A DNA stretch of 64,000 nt from Sesbania bispinosa (lineage: Eukaryota > Streptophyta > Magnoliopsida > Fabales > Fabaceae): contig QLOH01000981.1 of assembly GCA_026901365.1 (NCBI GenBank), positions 1-64,000 of the forward strand, in the 5' to 3' direction. The translations under genes were made by a program, and so were the position numbers. Positions 33,747-44,320 of this stretch are shown piece after piece. Position 1 is the first letter of the stretch, and the number at the start of each line of letters is the position of its first letter. The notes beneath the pieces were generated by a model that saw only the letters and a program-made list of their open reading frames with translations, did no database searches and was not told the origin of the DNA.

Positions 33747-33763
33747 TGGCGCCGTCTGTGGGA
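33747..33763 (+). other. Primer binding site of the gypsy element
   Basis: TGGCGCCGTCTGTGGGA begins one base after the LTR end. TGGCGCC-type sites are complementary to the 3' end of host tRNAs and are used to start minus-strand synthesis. I did not assign the exact tRNA. Confidence 0.8.
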
Positions 33764-33831
33764 ACGTTTCATTCTCAAGTTTTATAATCCTTCGATCTCC
33801 AGATTAGACCTTCATCGTCCATCTTCGCACG

Positions 33832-34353
33832 ATGGTGACTACCAGAAGCGGACAATCTCAAACCGGAGAAGGAACCATTCCTCACGTAACTTCAACCACC
33901 ATTCCAGCCATGACCTCCTCCGTGGCTGGAATTGTTTCGACACTCGCCGGAATCCCGATTCCAACCTCTCGCACTGGACCATCGCGAGCTAGAAACGTTC
34001 CGCTGCCCATTCCAGAAAACCTCAGAGCACCATCACCACCTCCAAATCAACCTTCCAGAGGAGAATTGATTGACTTCATCAGACGTCAGGAAGAGATGTT
34101 AGGCGAATATGCTCGACGCCTCGATCGGTGGGAACACGAGCGTGAAATGGAGCTCCTCAATCGACGTACTGTCGAAGATCTTGTAGCAGAAAGACAAAAA
34201 ACCACTCAGCATCAGGCCTCCCAGAGAGAAGAGCACCTTTCCAAACAAGAAAGAATTTCGACTCCTATGCCGACTCAGCGTTCTCCGAGAATTTCAGTCC
34301 AATCAGTGCACTCCAACTCGCCACCCGCCGCGAAAAATCATTCCGATAAATGA
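33832..34353 (+). pseudogene. Gypsy gag, N-terminal part (frameshifted)
   Basis: The start ATG lies 87 bases after the LTR and the frame opens MVTTRSGQSQTGEG. The region is hydrophilic, with a charged helical segment around RRQEEMLGEYARRLDRW. The frame is lost around 34328-34340 near a short A run, and the natural continuation lies in the frame of 34382. It is the N-terminal part of the structural gag polyprotein. Confidence 0.75.
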
Positions 34354-34381
34354 CGAATCAAGACATATACATGACGAAGAA

Positions 34382-36880
34382 GTGATTCAAGTCGTCCTTC
34401 CCTTCTCTGAACGGATCATGCTTTTTCCTATCGACAAGAGGTTCGAGAAGGTTCCGGTACCAGAGTTATATGATGGAACAGGTGATCCGCTAGAACACTT
34501 GGATGTTTATGAATCCGCTATGTCGGTAAGAAGCGCATCAGGTCCAATCATGTGTAGAGTTTTTTCTTTATCATTGAAGAAGACTGCTCTGAGATGGTTC
34601 CAGACCCTTCCCGCGAGGTCCATCAACACCTGGGCCGAGTTACGCAGTAAATTCATCACAAGCTTTACTACAAGTAAGGTTCAACCAAAGACGGAGGCAT
34701 CTTTAAAACAAATCCGTCAAGGACCTTCAGAATCTCTGCGAGACTATATCAGTAAGTTCACAAGAGAAGCGTTGCTAGTCCAAGGCCTTCAACCTGGAGT
34801 CCAACTTATGCTGGCAAAAGATGGGCTCATACCACATTCTCCTTTTTGGATAGACTTATCCAAAAGAAAACCAAATAACATGGAGGAGTTTTTGAATCGT
34901 GCGGAGAGTTACATCAGTTTAGAAGATGAAGAAATGGCCTTGAAATTGAAAGATGCAGTCTCGTCAGATCAACCACAGAAGGAGCAAGGGCAGAAGAGTA
35001 AAAATAAAGATAATAAAGGCAACAGAGAGCCTTTCGGCCGATATACGTCATATACCCCCTTAAATCAATCTCGTGAGAAGATCATGAACGAGATTCTCCA
35101 TATCGAGATGTATGAAGCTGGCATGACGAGACCTAGACCTCAAAGGACGGGGCCAAATACCGACAAGACCAAATACTGCAGATTCCATAAATCTCATGGC
35201 CATGATACAGATCAATGCCTCAATTTGAAAGATTCCATCGAGGAGCTCATCCAACGGGGGAAACTCCGAAGGTTCAAGAAGGAGGTTGGTTATCAGTCAA
35301 GAAGGGATAATACCCAGGGTCGAGGACATAACGAAGGAAAGGATGAAAGACGACACGAATCTAGCCGACATGACAGAAGCAGATCCCGAACGAGGTCCCC
35401 TCGTCCAGAAAGGTCGACGTCTAAGAGGCCATCATCTGATAAATCTCCACCTCACGACTCTCATCGAGAACGTAGAAGCGTCTCTCGACATCACACTCCA
35501 TCTCGAGAAGAGCCTTCCTCTTCAAAACACCCAGTGATCTATGTAATAGCAGGAGGATTCGCAGGAGGAGGAGAATCAAGCTATGCAAGAAAGAGGCACT
35601 TGAAAGAAGTTATGTCGGCATCATCTTCCCCCCATCCGCGAGGTGGCCCGCGACGAAAACTTCCCCCATTAACTTTTTCAGAAGACGACTATGGCCCAGT
35701 CATTCCAGGACACGATGACCTAATGCTCATAAAGGTCATGATGGCAAACCATGAAGTCAGGAGAGTCTTTATCGATCAAGGAAGCTCAGCAGACGTTCTG
35801 TTCATGAAGACTATCCACCTCCTCAACATTCCTAAGACGGATATGATTCCTTATAAAGGGGGCGACTTGATTGGGTTCACAGGAGATAAAATCCAACCTG
35901 TCGGATATGTAGAACTCCTCGTGACATTTGGTGAAACTCCTTTGACCAAAACCACTAAAGTACGATTTTTGGTGGTCAACTGCCCGACGACTTATAACGC
36001 GATTTTAGGAAGGCCGACCCTCAACACAATTGGAGCGATCATCTCGACCAACCATTTGATGATGAAATTTTGGAGCGATGACGAGAAGGTGATCAGCTTG
36101 CGCGGCGACCAAGTAATGGCATGTTCTTGTTATAAAGAATCTTTAAAAATTTCCAAGACAGAGAAGTCTATTCCGCCGGAGAAACGCGAGGAACATCCAT
36201 CATCAGTTGGTGTAATGTTGACAGACTTGGATGTCAGAGAAGATTTCAAAGAAACTCGTCCTATTCCTGACGGAGAATTTAAAACATTACAGATTGGATC
36301 CAAACCTGACCAAACAGTCCAAATTGGTTGTGGATTATCAGAGAAAGTTGAAGAAGAACTCTGCACCCTCATCCGACAAAACGCCGACTTATTTTCCTGG
36401 ACCGCCGCCGATATGCCAGGTCTAGACCCCGAGGTCATTTGTCACCGGCTCTCCGTGGATCCGAAAGTCAAGCCAGTCGAGCAACGACGAAGAAACATGT
36501 CGATGGATAGAGCAGAAGCAGTAAAGCAGCAAGTAGTGGAGCTACTCGACGCCGCCTTTATTCGAGAAGTCAAATACACGACTTGGTTGTCTAATGTAGT
36601 TTTGGTAAAAAAATCAAATGGAAAATGGCGAATGTGCGTCGACTATACCAATTTAAATAAAGCATGCCCTAAAGATTCTTACCCCTTGCCTAATATCGAC
36701 CGGTTGGTCGACAAATCTTCTGGTTTTCGCCTCTTATCTTTTATGGATGCATATTCTGGGTATAACCAAATTCCAATGTACCCTCCCGATCAAGAAAAAA
36801 CGGCGTTCATGACTGAAGGAGCAAACTATTGTTATCGAATGATGCCATTTGGACTTAAGAATGCGGGGGCAACTTACTAG
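34382..36880 (+). pseudogene. Gypsy gag core, protease and reverse transcriptase N-part
   Basis: An 832-codon frame. Its first part is the gag capsid-like domain (PVPELYDGTGDPLEHL, RWFQTLPARSINTWAEL, FTREALLVQGL), then a Cys/His knuckle-like stretch (KYCRFHKSHGHDTDQC) and an Arg/Ser-rich linker. The aspartic protease has the motif FIDQGSSADVLF. The reverse transcriptase begins near VKKSNGKWRMCVDYTNLNKA and continues to MMPFGLKNAGATY, where a TAG at 36878-36880 stands in place of the usual Gln codon. The single point stop would truncate pol before its catalytic YVDD. Confidence 0.9.
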
Positions 36881-36883
36881 AGG

Positions 36884-38569
36884 ATGATGAATATGGTGTT
36901 CCAACGTCAAATTGGTCGAGTTGTGGAGGTTTATGTAGATGATATGATAGCAAAAAGCCTGACAGATGAGACTCATACTCAAGATCTCGGCGAAGTCTTT
37001 GACCAACTCCGTCGATATAATATGAGACTCAATCCCAAGAAATGTACTTTTGGAGTTCGTGCGGGGAAGTTCCTCGGTTTCATGCTCACTGAGCGAGGTG
37101 TAGAAGCTAATCCTGATAAATGTCGCGCCATCCTCGACATGAAGAGCCCCACCTCGGTAAAAGAAGTGCAACAATTAACAGGAAGGATCGCCGCATTAAC
37201 AAGGTTCATTTCGAAGTCCGCCTCCCGAGCACTCCCATTCTTTCACCTCTTAAAGAAAGGAAAGTCTTTTGATTGGAACGATGAATGTGAAAAAGCCTTT
37301 CAGCAAATAAAGGTAATATTATCATCACCACCCGTATTGTCGAGGCCAAATGTAGGAGAAACACTTTACTTATATCTTTCAGTTGGGGAGGAAGCAATTG
37401 CCGCATCATTGATCCAAGAACAAGAAGCTACTCAACTTCCAGTATTCTTCATTAGCAAAGCCCTACAAGGAGCAGAACTGAGGTATCCAAGGGTAGAAAA
37501 AATGGCATTAACATTAATCACAGCAGCTCGTCGACTTCGCCATTATTTTCAAGCTCATCTAGTTATTGTGAGAACTGGTCAACCGATTAGACAAATCCTT
37601 CACAGACCAGATCTGGCCGGCAGGATGGTGTCATGGGCTGTCGAGCTATCCGAGTTTGGGGTGACTTACCAGCCTCGGCAAGCAGTCAAGGCCCAAGTCC
37701 TATCAGACTTCATAGCCGAAATAACTCCGACACCTGAATCTCCAGATAATTGGTGGGATATGCATGTCGATGGATCCTCAAATAAAAAAGGAAGTGGAGC
37801 ATGAATACTCTTAGAAAACTCGGAAGGTGTCATCTTGGAACATTCTCTGAGCCTATCGTTCCCAACATCCAATAATCAAGCCGAATACGAAGCAATGATA
37901 GCAGGATTGAGAATGGCAACCGAGGTCGGGGCGAAACGAGTTCGTGTCAACAACGATTCACAACTAGTAGTTTCACAGATCAACGGTACTTACCAGGTAA
38001 AAGACCCCATGTTGGAAAAATATCTTGAAGTCGTCAAAAATCTATGCAGTAAATTTGTCGAGGTTGAGATAAACCACATTCCCAGAGAAAGAAATGCCAG
38101 GGCCGATATACTTTCAAAACTCGCCAGTACAAGGTCGTCAGGAAATAAAAAGTCTGTGATTCAAGAAGTAATCTCAGCACCAACTGTCGTTATGTCAATA
38201 GATGAAGAAAAATGCTGGTATGAAGATATACAGAAATACCTTCAAAATGGAACCTTACCTGATGACCCAGACAAGTCGAAGCGTATTTTGAGGCAAGCAG
38301 CGAGGTATTGTCTGATAGACGGAGTCTTATATCGAAGAGGCTTAGCACAACCACTCATGAAGTGCATATCAGGAAACATCATCGAATATGTGATGGCCGA
38401 AGTACATGAAGGCATATGTGGACATCACCCGGGAGGCCATTCATTATCTCGGAAAATCTTGAGGGCAGGATATTACTGGCCCACCATGGAAGTCGATTGT
38501 GTTCTATATGTCAAAAAATACCCATCCTGCCAGAAACATGCTGACATCCACAAAGCACCTGCCGAAGCT
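36884..38569 (+). pseudogene. Gypsy reverse transcriptase C-part, RNase H and second RNase H
   Basis: It continues the frame after the TAG, with catalytic VYVDDMIAKS near 36930, then the connection and the first RNase H-like domain (LYLSVGEEAIAASL), whose usual catalytic Asp is not evident. A TGA at 37802-37804 interrupts the start of a second RNase H domain (HVDGSSNKKGSGA, then NNQAEYEAMIAGL, NNDSQLVVSQI and ERNARADILSKLA). Its Asp, Glu, Asp and Asp residues are present. Two RNase H domains, the second active-looking, are characteristic of Tat elements. A frameshift near 38569 ends the register. Confidence 0.85.
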
Positions 38570-39450
38570 TATGGTCCATTTCCGCCCCTTGGCCATTTTC
38601 ATGGTGGGGAATTGATATATTGGGCCCATTCCCAGCAGCTCCAGGACAATTAAAGTATCTTGCCGTGGCAGTAGATTACTTCACCAAATGGATTGAGGCT
38701 CAACCATTAGCTAAGATCACGGCAAAAAACTTATCCAAGTTCTTTTTCCGATTCATCATCTGCAGGTTTGGAATCCCAAACACAGTGGTATCCGACAACG
38801 ACACACAGTTCACTAATAAAGGATTTCGAGGTTTGATGGCGGACTTTCACATAACACATAGATTTTCCTCAGTGGAGCATCCCCAAACAAATGGACAAGC
38901 CGAAGCGGCCAACAAGGTAATCCTTAAAGGCCTTAAGAAAAGGCTTGAGTCAGCAAAAGGACTCTGGGCTGAACAATTACCCAATGTTCTTTGGGCTTAC
39001 CACACAACCCCACATTCAACTACAGGAGAAACGCCATTGAGATTGGCTTATGGAGTTGATGTCGTGATTCCGGTAGAGATCAGTGAAGAGAACTTTCGAC
39101 TTCATGCCTATGATAAGAATTATAATGAAGGAAGGATGCGAGAAGAATTGGATCTAATAGAGGAAGTATGTGAAAGGGCCTCAATCCGAGAAGCTGCAAT
39201 CAAACTACAGTCGGCAAGACGTCGACAAAAGAACCTCATTCCACGTTCCTTTGAAGTTGGAGATTTGGTCTTGAGAAGAGCCGATGTTGGCAATAGAAAT
39301 GCAACCCAAGGGAAGTTAGCCGAGAATTGGGAAGGACCATACCGTGTCATCTCGAAAACAGGAACTGGGGCATATAGAATAGAAACTTTACCTGGAATTC
39401 CATTACCACGAACTTGGAATATCGACAAGCTCCGGAAATACTTCAGCTAA
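38380..39450 (+). pseudogene. Gypsy integrase (frameshifted)
   Basis: The zinc-binding N-domain reads HEGICGHHPGGH and then KKYPSCQKHAD. The first Cys of the usual pair is Tyr here, so the HHCC finger looks damaged. A one-base shift near 38569 moves the remainder to another frame. The catalytic core follows, with Asp in AVDYFTKWIEA, Asp in VSDNDTQFTN and Glu in TNGQAEAANKVILKG (the D,D-35-E triad). The C-terminus runs through GAYRIETLPG to the stop at 39450. It would insert element DNA into the host genome. Confidence 0.85.
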
Positions 39451-39494
39451 CTGTAAACATTTTTGAATAAATAAAGTTCAGTTTCCATATTCAA

Positions 39495-39700
39495 ATCTCG
39501 GGCTTAGTCCCTCGACTTAACGCTTCGCGTCGAGGATACGCTCCTCGAGCAATCTCGGGCTTAGTCCCTCGACTTAACACTTCGCGTCGAGGATACGCTC
39601 CTTGAGCAATCTCGGGCTTTGTCCCTCGACTTTGAAAATCTCACGTCGAGGATACGCTTCTCGGGCAACGTCGAGCTTCGTCCCTCGAATTTGGAAATAT
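39495..39700 (+). repeat. Gypsy 3' tandem repeats, about 57-60 bp units
   Basis: Four units each contain ATCTCGGGCTTAGTCCCTCG or a variant, then CGTCGAGGATACGCT. The first two are almost identical and the last two more diverged. Tandem arrays in the 3' region are a known feature of Tat elements and can seed satellite DNA. It lies between the integrase stop and the 3' end of the antisense gene. Confidence 0.8.
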
Positions 39701-39907
39701 ATCTCGAAGAAAATATTTAAACTTTACCAAATTCGAGGATAAGTTCCTTGAAATACTCAGGTATATACCGAAAAGTTACTCTTGATAATTGTTAACAAAA
39801 TTTGATTCATAACAAGAAGTACTTAAAACAATCATTCATAAAATATCACTGTCATAAAGAAACATAGTCAAAGTTAGAACATAAAAGAGTGCTAGCCTTC
39901 TGGCCCT

Positions 39908-42150
39908 TCATGCTTCAATATCGTTCGAAGGGATACCCTCTTCATCTTCCTGCCCAGTTTCCTCATCTGCTCGAAGTTTTGGTGTACTCGGAATCTCATC
40001 CCCAGGGGTTCCCTCGACATCACCAGTCGGAAGGACATCGTACCATTTTCCATCTTTGACGGTACAGATGGTCGACATCCCCTTAGTATTTAAGCTCACT
40101 TCAGGGTTAAGAAATTTCATCTATTTTATGGCCTCATAAAAATACAAGGCAGAAGCATCAATCCATAACTTTTCGGCCTGCACCCTCTCAGCAGTCTCTT
40201 CAGCTAACTTGACTTCCAATTCTCTTATCTTCTCTTTTAGTTCAATGTTTTCTTTTTGGGCAAGAGATGCCGCTTCAGAAGCAAATTCCGCGTCACTGCG
40301 AGCTGAAGTAAGCTCAGCAGAAGCCGATTCTGCCTTCTTCACAGCATTCTCCTTCTCGGTAGTTAAGACTTCGACTTGCTTACTGAGCTCGAGGTTCTCT
40401 TCGTAGAGTATATCCTTTTCCACCTTCATGAGCTGAACCTCCTTAATGGCTTGTTGCATCCGAAGCTCATCAGCCTCAAGCTTTCCCCTGACTTTTTCTA
40501 ACTCTTCCTTCAAAGGTAAGAGCGCATTTAAGTCACGAACCGAGCAGGCAAAGTATTGCGACATCATTGCAAACCTCATTGCCCAACTCGACGCGTGATT
40601 CATGAACTCGGTTATTTCTGCCTCAGACTTGTTGACAAATAAATTTTGAGCCTGAACTGCTAAGTAACGCCGAACTTCCTCTTTAGTCATGTTCGAAGGA
40701 GGCAAGCTACTGCAGGATGGCCCTTCCCCTTCCTTTGAGGCATCCTCGGAATACCAAGAAGAAGCCCTTTTTGCTTCTTCGTTACTCTTCTTCTCATCGG
40801 GTGTCTTGAAAACAGAGACACCATCAATTTTGACACTGCTCGAAGCCCCTAACTTGGGCTTCTTCACTATTGTCGGGTCAATAATCTCGACATTAGCAAT
40901 TTTCTTCTGGGCTTCCTGCTCCTTCCTTTTTAGCAGTTTCTCAGCAAGTTTCGCCCTCTGTGCTGCCGCCATTATTTCTGCAAAAGAGGATAAATGATTA
41001 GCATCAACACGAACTTTCGGGATAAGTACGAATTATAGAAAATATTTACCCAATGACTGTCGAGTTGCGTCACCACCCTTTTCAATAACTTCGCTACTCG
41101 GCAAAGTTCCAAAGTCCCTCACAAATTTTTTAATCTTATCAACGACCCCCTTTTCATCCTCGGATAATTCCTTATAACTGACAGTATATTCCGAAGAAGA
41201 TTTTTCAAAATGGGCTTGGCTCCAGTAAGGATAAATCATCCCACGACCGTCCTCGCTAAGGATATTTTGCCGACCTTCGCCAATCGGCTTACAAAATACA
41301 AACTTATCCTTAAAATTTCGATAAGACTCTTGAAATATTTCAAAGATTTTCCCACCATTACCAACGCGAAGGGACAACCATGAATACCGGGTTGGACCGT
41401 CCTTTACTACCAAAGGACGAAAGAAGTGAAAGAAGATGTTCGAATTAAGCTCCAGCTTCAACCCATGGCACAAATCATAAAACTTCGTACGAAAGCCCAT
41501 GCATTAGGATGAAGTTGGGAAGGCGCCACTTCCAGATGATGAAGAACCTCCAACTCGAACCAATGAAAAGGTAACCAAAATCCGAGGTCTTCAAAGACGG
41601 ATTTATACATCGGAATAAAAAGGTTATCCTTCAAATCTCCTTGGGTGCATATACGATCGTCCACTCTCGGGGGCACTAAACTCCATTTATCCTCGTTTCC
41701 TGGTTCCACCCATTCTACATCTTGAAACCCTGACTCCAAAGACCCCTCAGAGGTGTATATGCTGGGAGTTCCAATCGCTTCTCTATCTACCCACGTTAAA
41801 CTCGACAACGTCTCCGGCACAGGATAGTTTGTAGCTGGAGAAGTATAAATCTTCCGCCTTCCCATCTCGGACCTGTCCAAAAGTCCTAAGTTAAAATCAA
41901 TTTGAGATGAAGAATCAATTCCGCGGTCAGCAAGGCTGATCACGGACGATTCCGCGGAACATCCCGAGAAGTCATACTTCTTCAAAATATGAGCAGTCTC
42001 AACAACTGACTCACGGAAATTGAAAAGATTCGAACTTTTCCGTATTCCACTTCTGGCTACGAGATCAGGAATATTAAGATCCTCAGGATCATCTAGAACA
42101 ACAATACAGTGACGCCTAGCTTCTAACTTAAGAGCCCTAGTTAGAACCAT
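39908..42150 (-). pseudogene. Antisense gene of Tat element (Transposase_28-like, spliced)
   Basis: On the strand opposite gag-pol, the product starts MVLTRALKLEARRH at 42150 and holds a domain resembling Pfam Transposase_28 (putative gypsy type transposon: PFHWFELEVLHHLEVAPSQL, then LHPNAWAFVRSF). A one-base shift near 41475, in a T run, separates it from YDLCHGLKLE. Then come an exon to 41050, a GT-AG intron (41049-40978) and a second exon starting in frame at 40977 with EIMAAAQRAKL. A long coiled coil (about 40500-40170) follows. A TAG at 40121-40123 interrupts the C-terminal part, which continues MKFLNPEVSLNTKGM to 39908. Its function is not known. The frameshift and stop make this copy inactive, although the intron is well formed. 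Confidence 0.8.
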
Positions 42151-42247
42151 AATCTCAGAAACTCAAAGGGGAGACGAAAGTTACCTGTGATAGTTCTTTT
42201 TGAGTAATCCTTGAATTCTTCAAGAAGCTCTACCACTCCAAAGCTCA

Positions 42248-42409
42248 TGTTAGATTGTTATTGTTAGTGTATCATATGATAGATATGGGCTTGGGCCTAT
42301 CACTATGTATATTTGTAAATACACTTATGTGTATATATATTATTTTCCGCTGTGTATTCTAGACACACGGATTCTATCATATGTCTCTCGTTTTCTCTTC
42401 ATCTCAACA
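42248..42409 (+). repeat. Copia 5' LTR (nested element)
   Basis: It starts TGTTAGATTGTTATTG and ends TTCATCTCAACA. It appears identical to the 3' LTR by eye over all 162 bases. Confidence 0.95.
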
Positions 42410-42498
42410 TGGTATCAAAGCCTATCCTAGATCCGTTGTTATTGGGCCCCCACCCCTTGATGTGTCCACGCTCCAGATGTCCAGCCCTGGGCGTGAGG

Positions 42499-42640
42499 GG
42501 ATGTGTTGGAAAGTCCCACATTGACTTGTGATAAGGCCATTTAATAATATATAAACCTTGGACGGTCCTCACCCTACAAGCTAGCTTTTGGGGTTGAGTT
42601 AGGCCCTAGTCCAAAATCTAATATGGTATCTCTTCAGGCT
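42499..42640 (+). repeat. LTR/TRIM-like remnant inside the copia element
   Basis: It begins TGTTGGAAAGTCCCACATTG and includes AATATATAAACC (TATA-like) and CACCCTACAAGCTAGC. This style is common to short LTRs of plant retrotransposons. It sits where the copia gag should be, so it is either a solo LTR or sequence acquired during the internal deletion. No target duplication was found. Confidence 0.35.
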
Positions 42641-42642
42641 TA

Positions 42643-43761
42643 GTGTGTCGTCTCCGCAAGTCTTTATACGGTCTTAAGCAGTCTCCCAGGGCTTGGTTTG
42701 GTAGATTCAGTACAGTAGTCCAGCAGTTTGGTATGACTCGGAGTGAGGCTGACCATTCTGTGTTTTATCGCCATTCAACTGCTGGGTGTATCTACTTGGT
42801 AGTGTATGTTGACGACATTGTCATTACAGGTAGTGATCACCATGGCATTTCACAGATAAAACAACACCTTTGTCATCATTTTCAGACTAAAGACCTTGGC
42901 AGACTGAGATACTTCTTGGGGATTGAGGTAGCACAATCCAAGAATGGAATTGTAATTTCCCAGAGAAAGTATGCATTGGATATTTTAGAGGAGACCGGGC
43001 TAATGAATTCCAAGTCCGTTGACACACCTATGGATCCAAATGCTAAACTTCTACCAGGTCAGGGGGAGCCACTTTTAGATCCTGAGAGATACAGGAGACT
43101 GGTTGGAAAACTGAACTACCTCACCGTCACTCATCCAGACATCTCTTTTGCAGTTAGTGTGGTAAGTCAGTTTCTTAATTCTCCTTGTGCTGGTCATTGG
43201 GATGCAGTCATTCGCATTCTAAAATATATTAAAGGAGCCCCGGGAAAAGGTTTGTTATATGAAGACAATAAACATACTCGAGTTGTGGGATACTCAGATG
43301 CAGATTGGGCAGGTTCTCCTACTGATAGGAGATCCACTTCTGGATATTGTGTCTTTATTGGTGACAACTTGATTTCCTGGAAAAGCAAGAAGCAAAATGT
43401 GGTGGCGAGATCCAGTGCAGAAGCAGAGTATAGAGCTATGGATTCAGTTACTTGTGAGCTTATTTGGCTCAAACAGTTACTTGAAGAACTGAGATTTGGG
43501 GAGGTTACACAAATGTCCCTCATTTGTGATAACCAAGCTGCCCTTCACATTGCCTCTAATCCAGTATTCCATGAGAGGACCAAACATATTGAGATAGATT
43601 GCCATTTCATCAGAGAAAAGATTTTATCTGGAGACATTACTACTCAGTTTGTTAATTCCAATGATCAGTTGGCAGATGTCTTCACCAAATCATTGAGGGG
43701 TCCTAGGATTGATTATATATGTAACAAGCTTGGTGCATATGATTTATATGCTCCAGCTTGA
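42643..43761 (+). CDS. Copia pol fragment: reverse transcriptase C-part and RNase H
   Basis: An uninterrupted 372-codon frame, part of a copia polyprotein. It opens within the reverse transcriptase (RLRKSLYGLKQSPRAW), so the real protein start is lost with the deletion. The catalytic motif is YVDD in YLVVYVDDIVITGS. RNase H follows with GYSDADWAGSPTDRRSTSG, RSSAEAEYRAM and CDNQAALHIASN, and the end is LADVFTKSL. The lack of any stop, together with the identical LTRs, indicates a recent insertion. Without gag, integrase and the start of the reverse transcriptase it cannot move on its own. Confidence 0.85.
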   Translation: MCRLRKSLYGLKQSPRAWFGRFSTVVQQFGMTRSEADHSVFYRHSTAGCIYLVVYVDDIVITGSDHHGISQIKQHLCHHFQTKDLGRLRYFLGIEVAQSKNGIVISQRKYALDILEETGLMNSKSVDTPMDPNAKLLPGQGEPLLDPERYRRLVGKLNYLTVTHPDISFAVSVVSQFLNSPCAGHWDAVIRILKYIKGAPGKGLLYEDNKHTRVVGYSDADWAGSPTDRRSTSGYCVFIGDNLISWKSKKQNVVARSSAEAEYRAMDSVTCELIWLKQLLEELRFGEVTQMSLICDNQAALHIASNPVFHERTKHIEIDCHFIREKILSGDITTQFVNSNDQLADVFTKSLRGPRIDYICNKLGAYDLYAPA

Positions 43762-43768
43762 GGGGGAG

Positions 43769-43930
43769 TGTTAGATTGTTATTGTTAGTGTATCATATGA
43801 TAGATATGGGCTTGGGCCTATCACTATGTATATTTGTAAATACACTTATGTGTATATATATTATTTTCCGCTGTGTATTCTAGACACACGGATTCTATCA
43901 TATGTCTCTCGTTTTCTCTTCATCTCAACA
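43769..43930 (+). repeat. Copia 3' LTR (nested element)
   Basis: Appears identical to the 5' LTR. It follows the purine tract at 43759-43768 and is followed by the target duplication GCTCA. Confidence 0.95.
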
Positions 43931-44320
43931 GCTCATACACGAGGGAGTCAAAATAAAAGTTTAGCAATGCAGAAACTGTTTAAACTTCAAACGAACCTCC
44001 AAAACTAAGAGAGATTCTGTCTTCAAAGAAAGGATTTTGAAATCTCAGTAAAAATGAAAAGTTTTTAACTGAGGATAGTTATGAGAAAGCGAACGGTTAG
44101 TTGTGAGAAACTGAACGGTTCAGATTTCTCTAATTATGAAGCGCACGAGGCCCAAATGGATAAGATTGTAACACTTGACAAGGAATTAATTATGAAATTA
44201 TAAATAGAAAATCAAACGACAAAATATATTAAATTTACGCGGATATTAGAAATTCAAAAAGTCAAGTCGATGCTGAAAGTCGAAGGCCTCTCATAGAGGA
44301 AGTCGACTTTCGGGGGCAAC

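Larger units (their letters stand above)
42248..43930 (+). mobile_element. Ty1/copia element, internally deleted, very young
   Basis: Two 162-bp LTRs (42248-42409 and 43769-43930) appear identical. They are flanked by a perfect 5-bp target duplication GCTCA (42243-42247 and 43931-43935). The primer binding site TGGTATCAAAGC starts at 42410 and a purine tract (TTGAGGGGGAG) ends at 43768. The interior keeps only the C-terminal part of pol; gag, protease, integrase and most of the reverse transcriptase are missing. It is nested in the Tat element upstream of its antisense gene. Confidence 0.95.
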
